The notes beneath the pieces are model-generated. The model had not been told where the DNA came from. It saw only the letters and a program-made list of their open reading frames with translations, and searched no databases. This document shows positions 10,801 through 20,023 of a DNA stretch of 64,000 nt, piece by piece. Source of the DNA: UBA11475 sp902486425. GTDB lineage: Bacteria; Bacillota; Clostridia; Christensenellales; Borkfalkiaceae. Position 1 is the first letter of the stretch, and every line of letters begins with the position of its first letter. A program made the translations under genes and the position numbers. The DNA is taken from the NCBI GenBank assembly GCA_902486425.1, contig CABTOK010000009.1:248001-312000 (forward strand), in the 5' to 3' direction.

Positions 10801-12476
10801 CCGAAAAGACAACCAAATTTAACCTTAAATCTGCAAAAGACGCGTACGAAATCGTTACAGCGGAATATATCGTAACTTATACCTATAAGGGTGCGGTATG
10901 GTCCGAAACATTGGCGATAAGAAAGGGTACTACGGAATATACCGGCTGCGTATCGCTCGCATCGCTCGGCGGTTCGGTAACGTTCACAAAATACGACGGC
11001 ACCGAAAACTTCGAACTCAAGAGTTTTGGCAGCAACTGGAAATACTCCGATAACGAAGCCAACTCCGTAAATATGACGGGCTACACTTATTCGATGCAGA
11101 ACACCGTAGTTGCCGACAAAATTTACGTTGAAGGCATATTCGATCTCGACAAGCAGTCTTACGCTTCCGAAATCGGTTCTTCGTCCGCAGGCATACTTAT
11201 AGCTCACGGCCTTGACGAACTTTCCGGAAACAACAATCAGCAGTCCTATAAACTCGTAATCGGTTTAAGAGGAACGTCCGTTATAGCTACTCGTCTCGGC
11301 ACCGCTTGGGACAGCCACGACTCGGCAATCGTAGCTAACTTCGACTATATGAATATCAAAGATATGTCGAACGTAAAACTCGGCGTTCTCCGCGACGGAA
11401 CGACTTACTACTGCTACGTAAACGGCGTTTACGTCGGCAAATACGTTTACTCGGCAATAACGAACGCGAGCGGCATAGGCGTAGCTGCGGCAGGTACGGT
11501 AGACGTAACCGTCAAGAAGTTCAATTACTCGGTAAGAACCGAAGTGATCAATGCGTTAAAGGTTACCGAAGCCGTTAAGGATATCGATATTTATCTTATT
11601 GCAGGTCAGTCAAACGCTTCGGGATGCACCAACGCTTCTCCCGCCGAACTTTTAGGTTTAGGCAATACTAAGTACGTTTACGGATTCGAAAACGTTTACT
11701 ACGTTGGTAACGCCGGAGCTAACTGGATGAACAAAGTAAGCGTAGGCTTAGCGAGAGGCGGTCTCGGCGAAACTACCGTAAGAATCGGCGGCGAACTCGG
11801 TTTAGCCGAAGGACTTTCGAAGTACTACAATAAGGAAAGCGGCAAATACGCCGGTATGATCAAGTATGCGGTAGGCGGCACCAGCCTTCTCGACGACCTC
11901 AGCGGATATAACGGAAGCGACGGCAACTGGGTATCTCCGTCTTATCAGAAGACGCTTTCGAGCGTTGCCGGCGGACTTACAGGCGGTCTTTACAGAAACT
12001 TCCTCATAGAATTCAAAGAAGCATGGCAGATGTACAAAGATATGGGCTTCAACCCCGTAATCAAAGGCTTCTACTGGATGCAGGGCGAATCTAACAGAGG
12101 ATACGAAGCGGAATACAAGAAGGCTTTCAAATATTTCGTAAACGATATGAAAGCCGACCTTACAAAGATCACCGGTCAGGACCAGAGCGAACTTCCGTTC
12201 ATCATCGGTCTTATCTGCGAAACGGAAGAAAACGCTTATGCAAACACCGTAGCTATGAATAAGACCTTCATCAGAATGCAGCGCGAACTCGCCGAAGAAA
12301 TTCCGAACTGCTATGTTAACGAAAGCAGCGGTTATGCGACGAACGCACTTAATTCGAGCGGAACAAGCTACGCGACGGGAAGCGACAGCTGGCACTGGAA
12401 ATATACCGATCATATCGAAATCGGTAAGAAGCTTGCAGGCGTAATCTTTAAGAACATTCTTAAAGTAACCGTATAA
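7887..12476 (+). CDS. Giant multi-domain lipoprotein with C-terminal SASA-type acetylesterase
   Basis: 1529-residue surface lipoprotein (lipobox LVAC, Cys29). Residues ~1235-1529 form a sialate-O-acetylesterase-type SGNH domain (SASA, CE6-like): nucleophile Ser1242 in IAGQSNASG, the FYWMQGESN block near 1392, and Asp1500/His1503 in SDSWHWKY. Upstream are three lectin-like sandwiches (~310-485, ~700-885, ~1045-1225). The first two are clearly related to each other (both carry MEVG-FH-SPDEG, IKPGQ-LFC and a VNHDK/MNHDK segment). A CTECGETK zinc-ribbon-like segment sits near 910. It probably removes acetyl groups from hemicellulose at the cell surface. Strong AAGGAG ribosome site. Confidence 0.8.
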   Translation: MKKNRLLVIISTFLAIMSIAAFTLGLVACNGGNKDDGGDSDRVTAIIESINELPESVSLSDETEIEKIQKAYDKLTESDKAKVTNYNTLKNLKTVLADLKAIDALEFTFLSEDTVQANEVYTPEIDASGLTFKNIVPTVTYTLLAGNTAKAKMNADYTVVAENPGKFTVQAHVRYQGYNIEKTLDKEVEVKGLPVSVTVTLPEANANLISKVRLSTKDGIMFDYNALTGKYEASLPDGSVELTCSLDGFESESKTVTVARGAANEFEIGIGGYKFGPAVKIGAGNSGAWSNNDGIAVVEKSENKEDTSFYALASGNTATTLMISADITMEVGLFHDSPDEGAGLMIANCTGIGGFGVIMKPGQKLFCLTDNALQNLAAWAGDGIDAGITKDCVSFYEGTRPNGKGRVLCENEFPAGGSKYTLTKNLKLVRLNSYVFVFVDGTLYADFRIPAIENVAGSFGFINMNHDKVTYSNIKFVTDEKLIYKEFGDSLVDVTVAEGKDKVNVTLEGDIGGKALKGKTVSITVAPKTAKVFASKLNDATFKGVRNADGSVTYTGTVSKSLEIYAKTLNKQALLDANDVKVTVTAAEEVRADDINWAEANISMTDSEGYNYFLTYAGEGVFEGKLPFDYYYISGSYLRYADKSTEDFALNETDLSFEFDEYAYGPVDEFQGSGVSWSYDSKTKSVSMTKTNNPEEASRYAVANGFKSKTIMVSAKITMEVGSFHTSPDEGSGIEFTYGTDTNCGILIKPGQGLFCFTWFNGWVVQNLAAYGAPANNSVDLGITKSGINVFNGATVKENNGRIITPALRDYTGKSSYKATVDLTVIRRNTEVYVLINDTLYLAITVPGLNDVEGGIAFYNVNHDKIKYENISFTTEVQEKLCTLGYHAWDEGVVTLEPTVDTEGVKTFTCTECGETKTEKLNKLPMAAENITVEFGYESAYVLDANGEKVYLYDLSGINASDVEVSLYNVYTEKTTKFNLKSAKDAYEIVTAEYIVTYTYKGAVWSETLAIRKGTTEYTGCVSLASLGGSVTFTKYDGTENFELKSFGSNWKYSDNEANSVNMTGYTYSMQNTVVADKIYVEGIFDLDKQSYASEIGSSSAGILIAHGLDELSGNNNQQSYKLVIGLRGTSVIATRLGTAWDSHDSAIVANFDYMNIKDMSNVKLGVLRDGTTYYCYVNGVYVGKYVYSAITNASGIGVAAAGTVDVTVKKFNYSVRTEVINALKVTEAVKDIDIYLIAGQSNASGCTNASPAELLGLGNTKYVYGFENVYYVGNAGANWMNKVSVGLARGGLGETTVRIGGELGLAEGLSKYYNKESGKYAGMIKYAVGGTSLLDDLSGYNGSDGNWVSPSYQKTLSSVAGGLTGGLYRNFLIEFKEAWQMYKDMGFNPVIKGFYWMQGESNRGYEAEYKKAFKYFVNDMKADLTKITGQDQSELPFIIGLICETEENAYANTVAMNKTFIRMQRELAEEIPNCYVNESSGYATNALNSSGTSYATGSDSWHWKYTDHIEIGKKLAGVIFKNILKVTV

Positions 12477-12500
12477 AACAAAAACGCCTTAACAGCGTGA

Positions 12501-12539
12501 AAAAAACCGGGCAGAATATTTTGTTCAGCCCGGTTTTTT
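12501..12539 (+). terminator. Rho-independent terminator
   Basis: AAAAAACCGGGC pairs with GCCCGGTTTTTT around a 15-nt loop, directly after the giant esterase gene. Closes the GH43-CBM9-esterase transcript. Confidence 0.85.
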
Positions 12540-12583
12540 AATAAACGAACGTCATAATTTTTACGTCCGAAAGAGAAAAAAAG

Positions 12584-14443
12584 ATGAAAAAGATAATTGT
12601 AAAATTTTTGTCCGTACTCCTTGTCTTGTTGCCGCTCGCTATGACCGCATGCGGCGATAATAAAGGGAATAAGACCGATTACGGAACGCTTACCATAGCC
12701 GACGTCGAATTCGAATGCGACAAAACCGCAGTAGTATCTCCGGTGTTTTCAAACCGGGAATACGAAGAATCCGTAACTTATAATCCGGCAGATAAAAACC
12801 TTGTTTTCAGCGGCAACGAACTAAGTTATAACGCGGTAGTTACCGAAAACAAAGTCATTTCCGTAACGGCAAAAACTTCTCGTCATACGGCAAATTTCAA
12901 CGTAACGGTAAAACCGATAGGTTACGGAACGTTAACGATAGAAGATACCGGATTCGAGTGCGACAGAACGGCTATTGTAACGCCCGTATTTTCCAAGCCC
13001 GAATATTTTTGCGAAATAACTTATACTTCGACCGATAACAATCTCGTATTTAACGGAAACGAATTAAGTTATAATGCGGTAGTTACCGAAAATACGGCGA
13101 TAACCGTTACCGCTAAAACGGCAAATCACACCGCAGTCTTTACCGTTACCGTAAAACCGATCGATTACGGAACTCTGAAAATCGGCAATTCCAACGGCGT
13201 TATAAAGTGCGACGTCGGATCGTCCTTTATTATGTCGGTTAAGTATTCGAATCCCGTCCGCGCCGAAGATCTTACTTTCGACTATCAGGGCGAAGCGATC
13301 GAAATACGAAAAGACGGTAACGGTTACAGGCTTACCGCCAAAGAAGTAAAAAGCGATTTTATAAACGTAACGGCGTATTCGGAACACTTCCGCACGGAAT
13401 TTAAGGTAAAAGTAACCAAAACCGAGCTTTATTACGATTCTTCCGCGATAACCACCGTATATGGTGGTTACGGAGAGTTCGATATAAGTCGCTGGTCGTA
13501 CGCTAAAAACTTCCCGGAAGAGCTTAAAGATGAAAATATTACCTTCTCTCTCGACGGATTTTACGGCGGCGTAAGCGTATCGGACGGTAAAGTCACCGTA
13601 AATTCTTCGGCGGCGAACGGATTGGTTTTCAAAATAAAAGCGGAATCGTCCGTTGCGGAAGGAACGGCTTCTTTCACGGTAAGAGCGGGGTATAATAACG
13701 CTTATATGGCCGGCAATAACGAAAATCTTCTGACCGACAGAGCGAATAAACTCAGTACTTATTTAGACGGCGAAAAAGTAGCTGACGTCGACGCTCTTTT
13801 CGTGGGTGATTCCTTCTTTAACCCGGGCAGCTCAAAAGGCGGTACCGGAAACGGTTATTGGACGGACTTTTATACCACTTGGGCGAACAAAAACACCTAC
13901 ACCGTCGGAATAAGTTCTGCCGTTACCGAAGATTTCGAAGCTCTTTTATTCAGACTCGTCGTAAAATACAATCCGAAAAACGTCGTTCTCCATATCGGTA
14001 CGAACGATATATTCGACGCTCACGAGTCGAAAGAGAAGATAGCGGATCGCATAAAAACGCTTGTAATGCATATACACGTATATCTCCCGGAGACTGATAT
14101 ATACTGGTTCACAATCGAACCGCGCGGCAATCAGAGCGGTTCCGATAACGAGAACATAAAGTATATCAATTCCGAAATAACCGGATTTGCTGCAGATAAA
14201 GATTATTTTACTGTTTTGGACAGCTATTCCTGGTGTTTTGACGCGAACGGGTCGGTAAATACCGGATTTTTCAGAGACGGCGTTCATCCTACGCTCGTAA
14301 ATTATAAAAAGTACGTTCAGTGCCTTGTGGACAACGGCTTTGCGGTCGTCCCCGACGGATATACAAAAACCGAAATCGCTTCTTACGGCGTAAATCTTAA
14401 AAATCTTATAATTACCGACGGAAAGAATAAGCTTGCTTATTAA
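12584..14443 (+). CDS. SGNH/GDSL-family esterase lipoprotein with N-terminal repeats
   Basis: Lipoprotein (lipobox MTAC, Cys23). Residues ~30-200 hold two near-identical ~70-residue beta repeats (each with YGTLTI, GNELSYNAVVTEN and VTVKPI), then a diverged third. Residues ~400-600 are an SGNH hydrolase: Ser410 in FVGDSFF, HIGTNDIF (block III) and Asp565/His568 in RDGVHPTLVNY. It probably deacetylates a polysaccharide outside the cell. The ribosome site is weak (A-rich GAAAGAGAAAAAAAG). It stands alone between two terminators, so it has its own promoter or depends on read-through. Confidence 0.8.
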   Translation: MKKIIVKFLSVLLVLLPLAMTACGDNKGNKTDYGTLTIADVEFECDKTAVVSPVFSNREYEESVTYNPADKNLVFSGNELSYNAVVTENKVISVTAKTSRHTANFNVTVKPIGYGTLTIEDTGFECDRTAIVTPVFSKPEYFCEITYTSTDNNLVFNGNELSYNAVVTENTAITVTAKTANHTAVFTVTVKPIDYGTLKIGNSNGVIKCDVGSSFIMSVKYSNPVRAEDLTFDYQGEAIEIRKDGNGYRLTAKEVKSDFINVTAYSEHFRTEFKVKVTKTELYYDSSAITTVYGGYGEFDISRWSYAKNFPEELKDENITFSLDGFYGGVSVSDGKVTVNSSAANGLVFKIKAESSVAEGTASFTVRAGYNNAYMAGNNENLLTDRANKLSTYLDGEKVADVDALFVGDSFFNPGSSKGGTGNGYWTDFYTTWANKNTYTVGISSAVTEDFEALLFRLVVKYNPKNVVLHIGTNDIFDAHESKEKIADRIKTLVMHIHVYLPETDIYWFTIEPRGNQSGSDNENIKYINSEITGFAADKDYFTVLDSYSWCFDANGSVNTGFFRDGVHPTLVNYKKYVQCLVDNGFAVVPDGYTKTEIASYGVNLKNLIITDGKNKLAY

Positions 14444-14494
14444 GTTCGTTTTTCGGCTTGAAAAAGGAAAAACGTATATAAAAACAAATGCAAA

Positions 14495-14535
14495 TAAAAA
14501 AAGCCGTGGCGATAAAATGTCGCCGTGGCTTTTTT
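14495..14535. terminator. Bidirectional terminator between convergent genes
   Basis: AAAAAAAGCCGTGGCGA pairs with TCGCCGTGGCTTTTTTT through two G-T wobbles, with A-run and T-run flanks. It can end transcription both from the SGNH gene (+) and from the GLUG adhesin gene (-). Confidence 0.85.
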
Positions 14536-14561
14536 TATTGTTTTAAGTTTATAAGGTTGAC

Positions 14562-17279
14562 TTACGCGTTATTTGCGTCGTAGCCAATTATTTCTCCGCT
14601 GCATTTAGTATCCGTAGCGGTTATTTTACCGTGGTTCGAGCAATCGTCCGAAACAGTGGAACCGGCGCCGAGATAGCCCGCTATGCCGCCTACGTTTGTG
14701 TATGAATTTACTTCGCCGTAGTTAACGCAGGAGTTTATACTGCTGTTAGTCGTCGTCCAACCTATAATTCCGCCGAAACCGGTATTTGATTTTGTAAGCG
14801 AAGAGCTGTCTGCGGTCGTTATCAGACCGTAGTTATAGCAGGTTGTAACGATTGCGGTGTAGCTTGATCCTATGATACCGCCGACTTTCGAAACGCCGAT
14901 AACCGTTCCGTAATTATAGCAATTCGTATAAGTTGCTCCGCCGTTTCTAGCTTCGCCGCCGGCAATGCCTCCCGCTCCGTTTGCTGCAGTCGTAATCGTT
15001 CCGTAATTTACGCATCCGATTATTTCGAGAGTATTCGAAGTATAACCTACGATACCGCCGCAGTATGTTGCGCCAGCTGTAACGGAAGCGTAGTTAACGC
15101 AGTTCTTTATCGTTCCCGCGGCTTTCGTCATACCTAAAATTCCGCCCGTGTAAGCTTCTTTTGCGTTCGAAGTCGTTATCGAAGCAAAATTCTTTACGTT
15201 TTCGATAATAAATCCGGTATTGGCGGTATAAGCGACCGAAGCCGCTCTCGTAGATCCCTGTACGGTACCTGCGATGACAAGATTTTTAACCGTTCCCGAA
15301 ATACCTTCGAAAAGAGCCGCCCCGTTGAAAGAAGAGCTTCCCGCCGTTAATTTTACGGCATATCCGTCGCCGTCGAGATTTCCGCCGAAATAACTCCAGC
15401 CCGAATTGGTGTTTACGCCTCTGTTTGCGATAGGCGTCCAGCTTGCCGCCGTCATATCGAGATTCGCAGCAAGTTTGAAGAACAAACCTTTGGCGTAAGT
15501 CTGACTTTTTGCTCCCGAATACTGCGATTGCATGTATTTGAGCTGAGCGGCGGTTTTTATTATATACGGATTTTCTTCCGTGCCGTCTCCCGATTCGTAA
15601 CTTTCCGCAACCGTCGTTCCGTCCCATACGTCGGCGGTTTTATAAGTTACCGTTTCGGTTTTGTTTCCCGTCATTATTCCGGAAAACCAGAAGTTGTCGG
15701 GGAGATAGCCTTCAATTTCGGGCGATTCGGTGAGTTCTTTTCCGTAAATCGCATTTTTGTCGATTAAAACGGTTTTATTTTCCGCAGCCGTTCCGCCGTT
15801 TTCATAAACATATGAAACGGTCAATGCAAACTGAATTTTCTTCGCTTCGAACACAGCGTAATAAGTTACGTCTGCAGTCGCCGCGGGGACAGAAGATAAA
15901 ACCTCGCCGTTTTCTTCGGTCGCCCATCCGGCGAATGTGTAGGTATAAAGTTCGTCGTCCGCTTTTACGGGCGTTTCGCCGTCATACGCGGGTACGGTAT
16001 CTTTATGATAAAGGGCAGAAGTCTCTTTGCCGTTCACGATCCACTTTATAATGTAATTGGTTCTTACTTCGGTGAATACCGCGTAGTATGTATCCGCTCC
16101 GGTAACTGCGGGGAGAGTAGTCAAAGCGTTGCCGCCTTCTTCTGTAGCCCAGCCGGCGAATACGTAATCGGCGGTTTCGGTAGAAGCTTTGGCAGGTTTT
16201 GTTTCGCCGTAAGAAGGAACCTCGTTATATAAAAACGTTTTTGCTGTTTCTACGCCGTTTACTACGAACTTTATTTCGTAACTTCTCGTTGTTTTTGCGA
16301 ATACCGCGTAGTAAGTAACGTCGGCGGTTACGGATTCTTTGCTTAAATCTACAGTTTCGCCGTCTTGGGTTTTTGACCAGCCTTTGAAAGTATATTCGAA
16401 TTCGTCGGAAGCGGCTTTTACCGGAGTTTCACCGTCGTAAACGGGGACGGAGTCTAAAGCGGCGTAAGAAGAAGTTTCTTTTCCATCCGTAATCCACCTG
16501 ACGGTAAATCTTATTCTCGTTTCGGAGAATATCGCGTAATAAGTTATATCGCCCGTTACCGTTTCTTTGGAAAGATCTGTCGTTTCGCCGTCTTCCGTTT
16601 CAGACCAGCCGATGAATGTGTAGCGGTAATCTTCTGTTGCGGCTTTTGTCGGTTCGCTTCCCGTATATGATGGAGCAGAGCCGTAATTTGCGGTGACGGG
16701 AGTCCGATTCTCTCCGTTTATAAACGTAACTGTGTAACTGTTCACGGTCTCGTCAAACACTGCGGTTAACGTAACGTTTGCGGTTATCGCGGGGAGTTCC
16801 GCTTCGTAAACGGTTTCGCCGATCTTCCAGCCCTTAAACGAGTAAGAATACTGCGCGGTGCCTGCTTTTACGGGAGCTGCTTCGTCATAGGTTATGACAG
16901 TTCCGTATTTAAGCGAGACCGTTTTTATCGTTTCGCCGTCCACTACGAAAGAAGCCGTATACGAACGCTTCGTTCCGTTAAAGGTAGCTTTGTATGTAGC
17001 GTCCTTTCCGGCAACGGGGAGTTCTGCGAGAACTATTCCGTCTTCGCCCGCCCATCCCGCAAACGAATAATCGAATTCGTCGTCGGAAGGTTTAACGGGC
17101 GTTTCACCGTTATAGCTTACCGCTTCACCGGACTTTACGTCAGTCTCGTATAAAACAGTTTCGTCGTAGTTAACGAAACTGATTCTGAAGCTCTTGTTTT
17201 CCGTCGTTGTACATCCCGCGAAAGCGCAGCACGAGAGTATAAGGGCGAAAATAAGAGCGGTCACAAAAGATTTTCTCAT
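14562..17279 (-). CDS. InlB-repeat/GLUG-repeat adhesin-like lipoprotein (paralogue 1)
   Basis: 905-residue surface lipoprotein (lipobox AFAGC, Cys23; AAGGAG ribosome site). Residues ~30-480 hold six ~75-residue InlB B-type (Listeria-Bacteroides) repeats, each with a central FxGW and ending in YYAVF. One MucBP-like unit (~485-555) follows, then a DGTEENPYIIKTAAQLKYM segment. The rest is a GLUG-type beta-helix of ~24-residue turns with GGI-G at each corner and CVNYG between. A role in binding polysaccharide or neighbouring cells is inferred. It is the last gene of a long minus-strand operon, 81 nt after paralogue 2. Confidence 0.75.
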   Translation of the reverse strand: MRKSFVTALIFALILSCCAFAGCTTTENKSFRISFVNYDETVLYETDVKSGEAVSYNGETPVKPSDDEFDYSFAGWAGEDGIVLAELPVAGKDATYKATFNGTKRSYTASFVVDGETIKTVSLKYGTVITYDEAAPVKAGTAQYSYSFKGWKIGETVYEAELPAITANVTLTAVFDETVNSYTVTFINGENRTPVTANYGSAPSYTGSEPTKAATEDYRYTFIGWSETEDGETTDLSKETVTGDITYYAIFSETRIRFTVRWITDGKETSSYAALDSVPVYDGETPVKAASDEFEYTFKGWSKTQDGETVDLSKESVTADVTYYAVFAKTTRSYEIKFVVNGVETAKTFLYNEVPSYGETKPAKASTETADYVFAGWATEEGGNALTTLPAVTGADTYYAVFTEVRTNYIIKWIVNGKETSALYHKDTVPAYDGETPVKADDELYTYTFAGWATEENGEVLSSVPAATADVTYYAVFEAKKIQFALTVSYVYENGGTAAENKTVLIDKNAIYGKELTESPEIEGYLPDNFWFSGIMTGNKTETVTYKTADVWDGTTVAESYESGDGTEENPYIIKTAAQLKYMQSQYSGAKSQTYAKGLFFKLAANLDMTAASWTPIANRGVNTNSGWSYFGGNLDGDGYAVKLTAGSSSFNGAALFEGISGTVKNLVIAGTVQGSTRAASVAYTANTGFIIENVKNFASITTSNAKEAYTGGILGMTKAAGTIKNCVNYASVTAGATYCGGIVGYTSNTLEIIGCVNYGTITTAANGAGGIAGGEARNGGATYTNCYNYGTVIGVSKVGGIIGSSYTAIVTTCYNYGLITTADSSSLTKSNTGFGGIIGWTTTNSSINSCVNYGEVNSYTNVGGIAGYLGAGSTVSDDCSNHGKITATDTKCSGEIIGYDANNA

Positions 17280-17360
17280 AATTTTCTCCTTTTCGGCGGA
17301 TTGAGAATATTTTTCCGCCGTAAAAATTTTTTATTTATTTCCAAACGATAGGGTAAAGGT

Positions 17361-20021
17361 TTAGCCGATGAGCCGGAAAGAGCCTTTTTCGGAGCAATTT
17401 TCGGACGAAGAAGTCGAAGTAAGCTGTCCGCAGATCTGACCTACCGAGCCGCCGCCCGTAACCATTGCATAATTTATGCAGTTTTTTACCGCACCGTATC
17501 CGTAATTGGAACCGGCTATGCCGCCGACGTAAACGCCTTCGGAATAAACTTCGCCGCGGTTTTCGGACTTATCCGTAACTCCGCCGTTTACCGCGCCCGA
17601 TACTCCGCCGACGTAATTTTTATTTGCTTTCACGAGTCCGTAATTTACACATTCGTAAACGGTCGCTCTTATAAGAACCCCGTCCACGTTTCTTCCGTCC
17701 GTTCTTCCCGTAACGCCGCCCGTTACGGAATTTAAAGAAGAACTTTCGTTATAAACCGAGCCGTAATTATTCGATTTACTTACCGTAAAGGGTTTTGCGG
17801 TAACCTGCGCCGCACCCGCGATGCCGCCGATCGAAGATCCGCTTCCGTAAACCGTTCCGCGGTTTTCGCATAAGTCAAGGTTCGCTTCGGTAATTTTTCC
17901 GACTATTCCGCCGACGTAAACGGTGCCTTTTATTATTCCTTTATTTTTGCAGGACGAAACTTCGAGACATTCGTTAAGTCCCGCTATGCCACCCGTGTAA
18001 CCGGTACCGGAAACGGGGGAGTAGTTGTAACAGTTTTCGATTTTGCCGGTGCCTTTCGAAGCGTAAGAGATTATGCCGGCGGATCCGTTCGATTTTGTGA
18101 GAATTATCCCGTAGTTTATGCAGTTCGAAATATTGATCGCAGCCGCCGTAAAGAATGCTCCGATAATTCCGCCCGCTCTTCCGAAAGACGAGACGCCGCC
18201 GTAATTAACGCAGCCGCTTACGGTTATTCCGAAAGCGTTGCCGACTATACCGCCGACTCCGCCCGTGATTTTAGCCGCGGAAGAAGTAACGGTTCCGTAG
18301 TTTGTCGAATTTTTTATAACCGAACCGTTTGCCGCCATACCGACTATGCCTCCGACGTAATCTCCGGAGGAAGTTATTTTAGCGTAGTTATAAACGTTTT
18401 CCAGGATGCCGCCGGAGCCTAAAGTATAGGCGATGCCACCCGCTCTCGACAGGGAAGAAACGCTTCCGTAAACGGTAAGATTTTTTACCGTTCCCGAAAT
18501 TCCTTCGAACAGCCCCAGAGCGTTAGCTTTGTCGTTTTCGGCTGAAATTTTTATCGAGTGTCCGTTCCCGTCGAACGTTCCCGCAAAGTAGCTCCAGCTG
18601 TAATTAGTAAAGGAACCCCTGTTCGCGATCGGCGTCCAGAAAGCCGCCGACATATCGAGATCGGCTTCGAGCCTGAAATATTTGCCCGAAGAATATTGTT
18701 GTTTTGCCGCGCCGGAGTTCTGCTTCTGCATGTATTTAAGCTGCGCCGCGGTTTTTATTATATAAGGATCTTCTTTTGAGCCGCTTCCCGACTCGTACAC
18801 GTCAGAAACGGCAGAACCGTCCCATACCGAAACGGGAGTATAGCTGACCGTAACGGTCGCGTTTTCGGTCATGTAACCCATAACCGAAGGCTTGTCGGGG
18901 GAATATCCGATTATATCGGGCGATGTTATATCGTAAATATCGCCGTAAAATATATATTCGCTTGTTTTTGAAATCTTTTCGCCGTTTTTAACGTAAATAA
19001 CGGTTAAAAGATAGGATTTTAACGTCTTTTTGTAAGTTGCGGTAAAGGCGACGTCGTCATAAACCGCCGGGAGAGTTTTATAAACCGTTCCGTTTAAGCT
19101 CCAACCGATAAAATCGTAGTAATACTCGTCGGTCTCGGCTTTTACGGGAGTTTCTCCGCTATATTCGGGCGTTTCGCCGTAAAATACGGAAGTTTCGGAT
19201 AAAAAGGTAGTTTCGTTTAAGAACCTGACTTTTACCGATTTTTTAACCTCCTTAAAAACCGCTTCGTATTCCGCACCGTCCGCAGACACCTTAGGCAGAT
19301 CGCCGGAATAAATCGTTCCGTCTTTCGCTTTCCATCCCGCAAATTCGTAACTTACGGTTTCGTCCGCTTTTTTATATGGAGTGCCGTAAAACCTCGGAAT
19401 CGAACCGACGGGGAAGGATAGCGTAAGGCTTTCGCTTTCTACTATGAATTTTATTTCCGCCGAAGAAGTCTTTTTTATTATCGCCGTATAAGTTACGTCC
19501 GACTTCACCGCCGCAAACGTTTTATTCCAACCCGTAATTTCGATATAAATTCCGTTCTTTATAAAAGAAGTTTCGCCTTCGTAAAAAGGGATTTCGTTAT
19601 AACTATAAGTTTTTTCCGTCGCTTCGCCGTCCACTATAAACGTTACGGTATAGGTAGCGGCTGCTTCGGAATAAGTCGCGGTGAATACGGTGTTTTTGCT
19701 TACTGCAGGTAAATTTTTATAAACCGTTCCGTCCGCATTCCAGCCGACAAAGGTAAATCTCACGCCGTTTTCGTCTTCTCTTTCGGGGATAGAATTATCG
19801 TAAACGGGAACGGAACCTTTTTTCACCGTTTTCGCGAGTAAAAGAGTGCCGTCGTAATCGGTAAAATTCACCGTTACGGTTTCGCTTCCCGGCTTGTCGT
19901 TCCCGCCTTTTTTACAGCCGTAAAACGTACAGAAGGAGAGTAAAAAGGTAAAAACAAGCAGATAAAATAAAACCGAGGGTAATTTTTTGCTATAAAAATT
20001 TCTGATCTTTTCGTTTTCCAT
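17361..20021 (-). CDS. InlB-repeat/GLUG-repeat adhesin-like lipoprotein (paralogue 2)
   Basis: 886 residues with the same architecture as the next gene downstream: signal peptide with lipobox TFYGC (Cys36), four InlB-type repeats (~45-345), one MucBP-like unit, the shared ENPYIIKTAAQLKYMQ-type junction, then a longer GLUG-type beta-helix of about nine turns (GGIVG, CVNYG). Only 2 nt separate it from the upstream SGNH-like gene, so the two are co-translated. The paralogues arose by duplication and then changed repeat number: six versus four InlB units. Confidence 0.75.
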   Translation of the reverse strand: MENEKIRNFYSKKLPSVLFYLLVFTFLLSFCTFYGCKKGGNDKPGSETVTVNFTDYDGTLLLAKTVKKGSVPVYDNSIPEREDENGVRFTFVGWNADGTVYKNLPAVSKNTVFTATYSEAAATYTVTFIVDGEATEKTYSYNEIPFYEGETSFIKNGIYIEITGWNKTFAAVKSDVTYTAIIKKTSSAEIKFIVESESLTLSFPVGSIPRFYGTPYKKADETVSYEFAGWKAKDGTIYSGDLPKVSADGAEYEAVFKEVKKSVKVRFLNETTFLSETSVFYGETPEYSGETPVKAETDEYYYDFIGWSLNGTVYKTLPAVYDDVAFTATYKKTLKSYLLTVIYVKNGEKISKTSEYIFYGDIYDITSPDIIGYSPDKPSVMGYMTENATVTVSYTPVSVWDGSAVSDVYESGSGSKEDPYIIKTAAQLKYMQKQNSGAAKQQYSSGKYFRLEADLDMSAAFWTPIANRGSFTNYSWSYFAGTFDGNGHSIKISAENDKANALGLFEGISGTVKNLTVYGSVSSLSRAGGIAYTLGSGGILENVYNYAKITSSGDYVGGIVGMAANGSVIKNSTNYGTVTSSAAKITGGVGGIVGNAFGITVSGCVNYGGVSSFGRAGGIIGAFFTAAAINISNCINYGIILTKSNGSAGIISYASKGTGKIENCYNYSPVSGTGYTGGIAGLNECLEVSSCKNKGIIKGTVYVGGIVGKITEANLDLCENRGTVYGSGSSIGGIAGAAQVTAKPFTVSKSNNYGSVYNESSSLNSVTGGVTGRTDGRNVDGVLIRATVYECVNYGLVKANKNYVGGVSGAVNGGVTDKSENRGEVYSEGVYVGGIAGSNYGYGAVKNCINYAMVTGGGSVGQICGQLTSTSSSENCSEKGSFRLIG

Positions 20022-20023
20022 TT

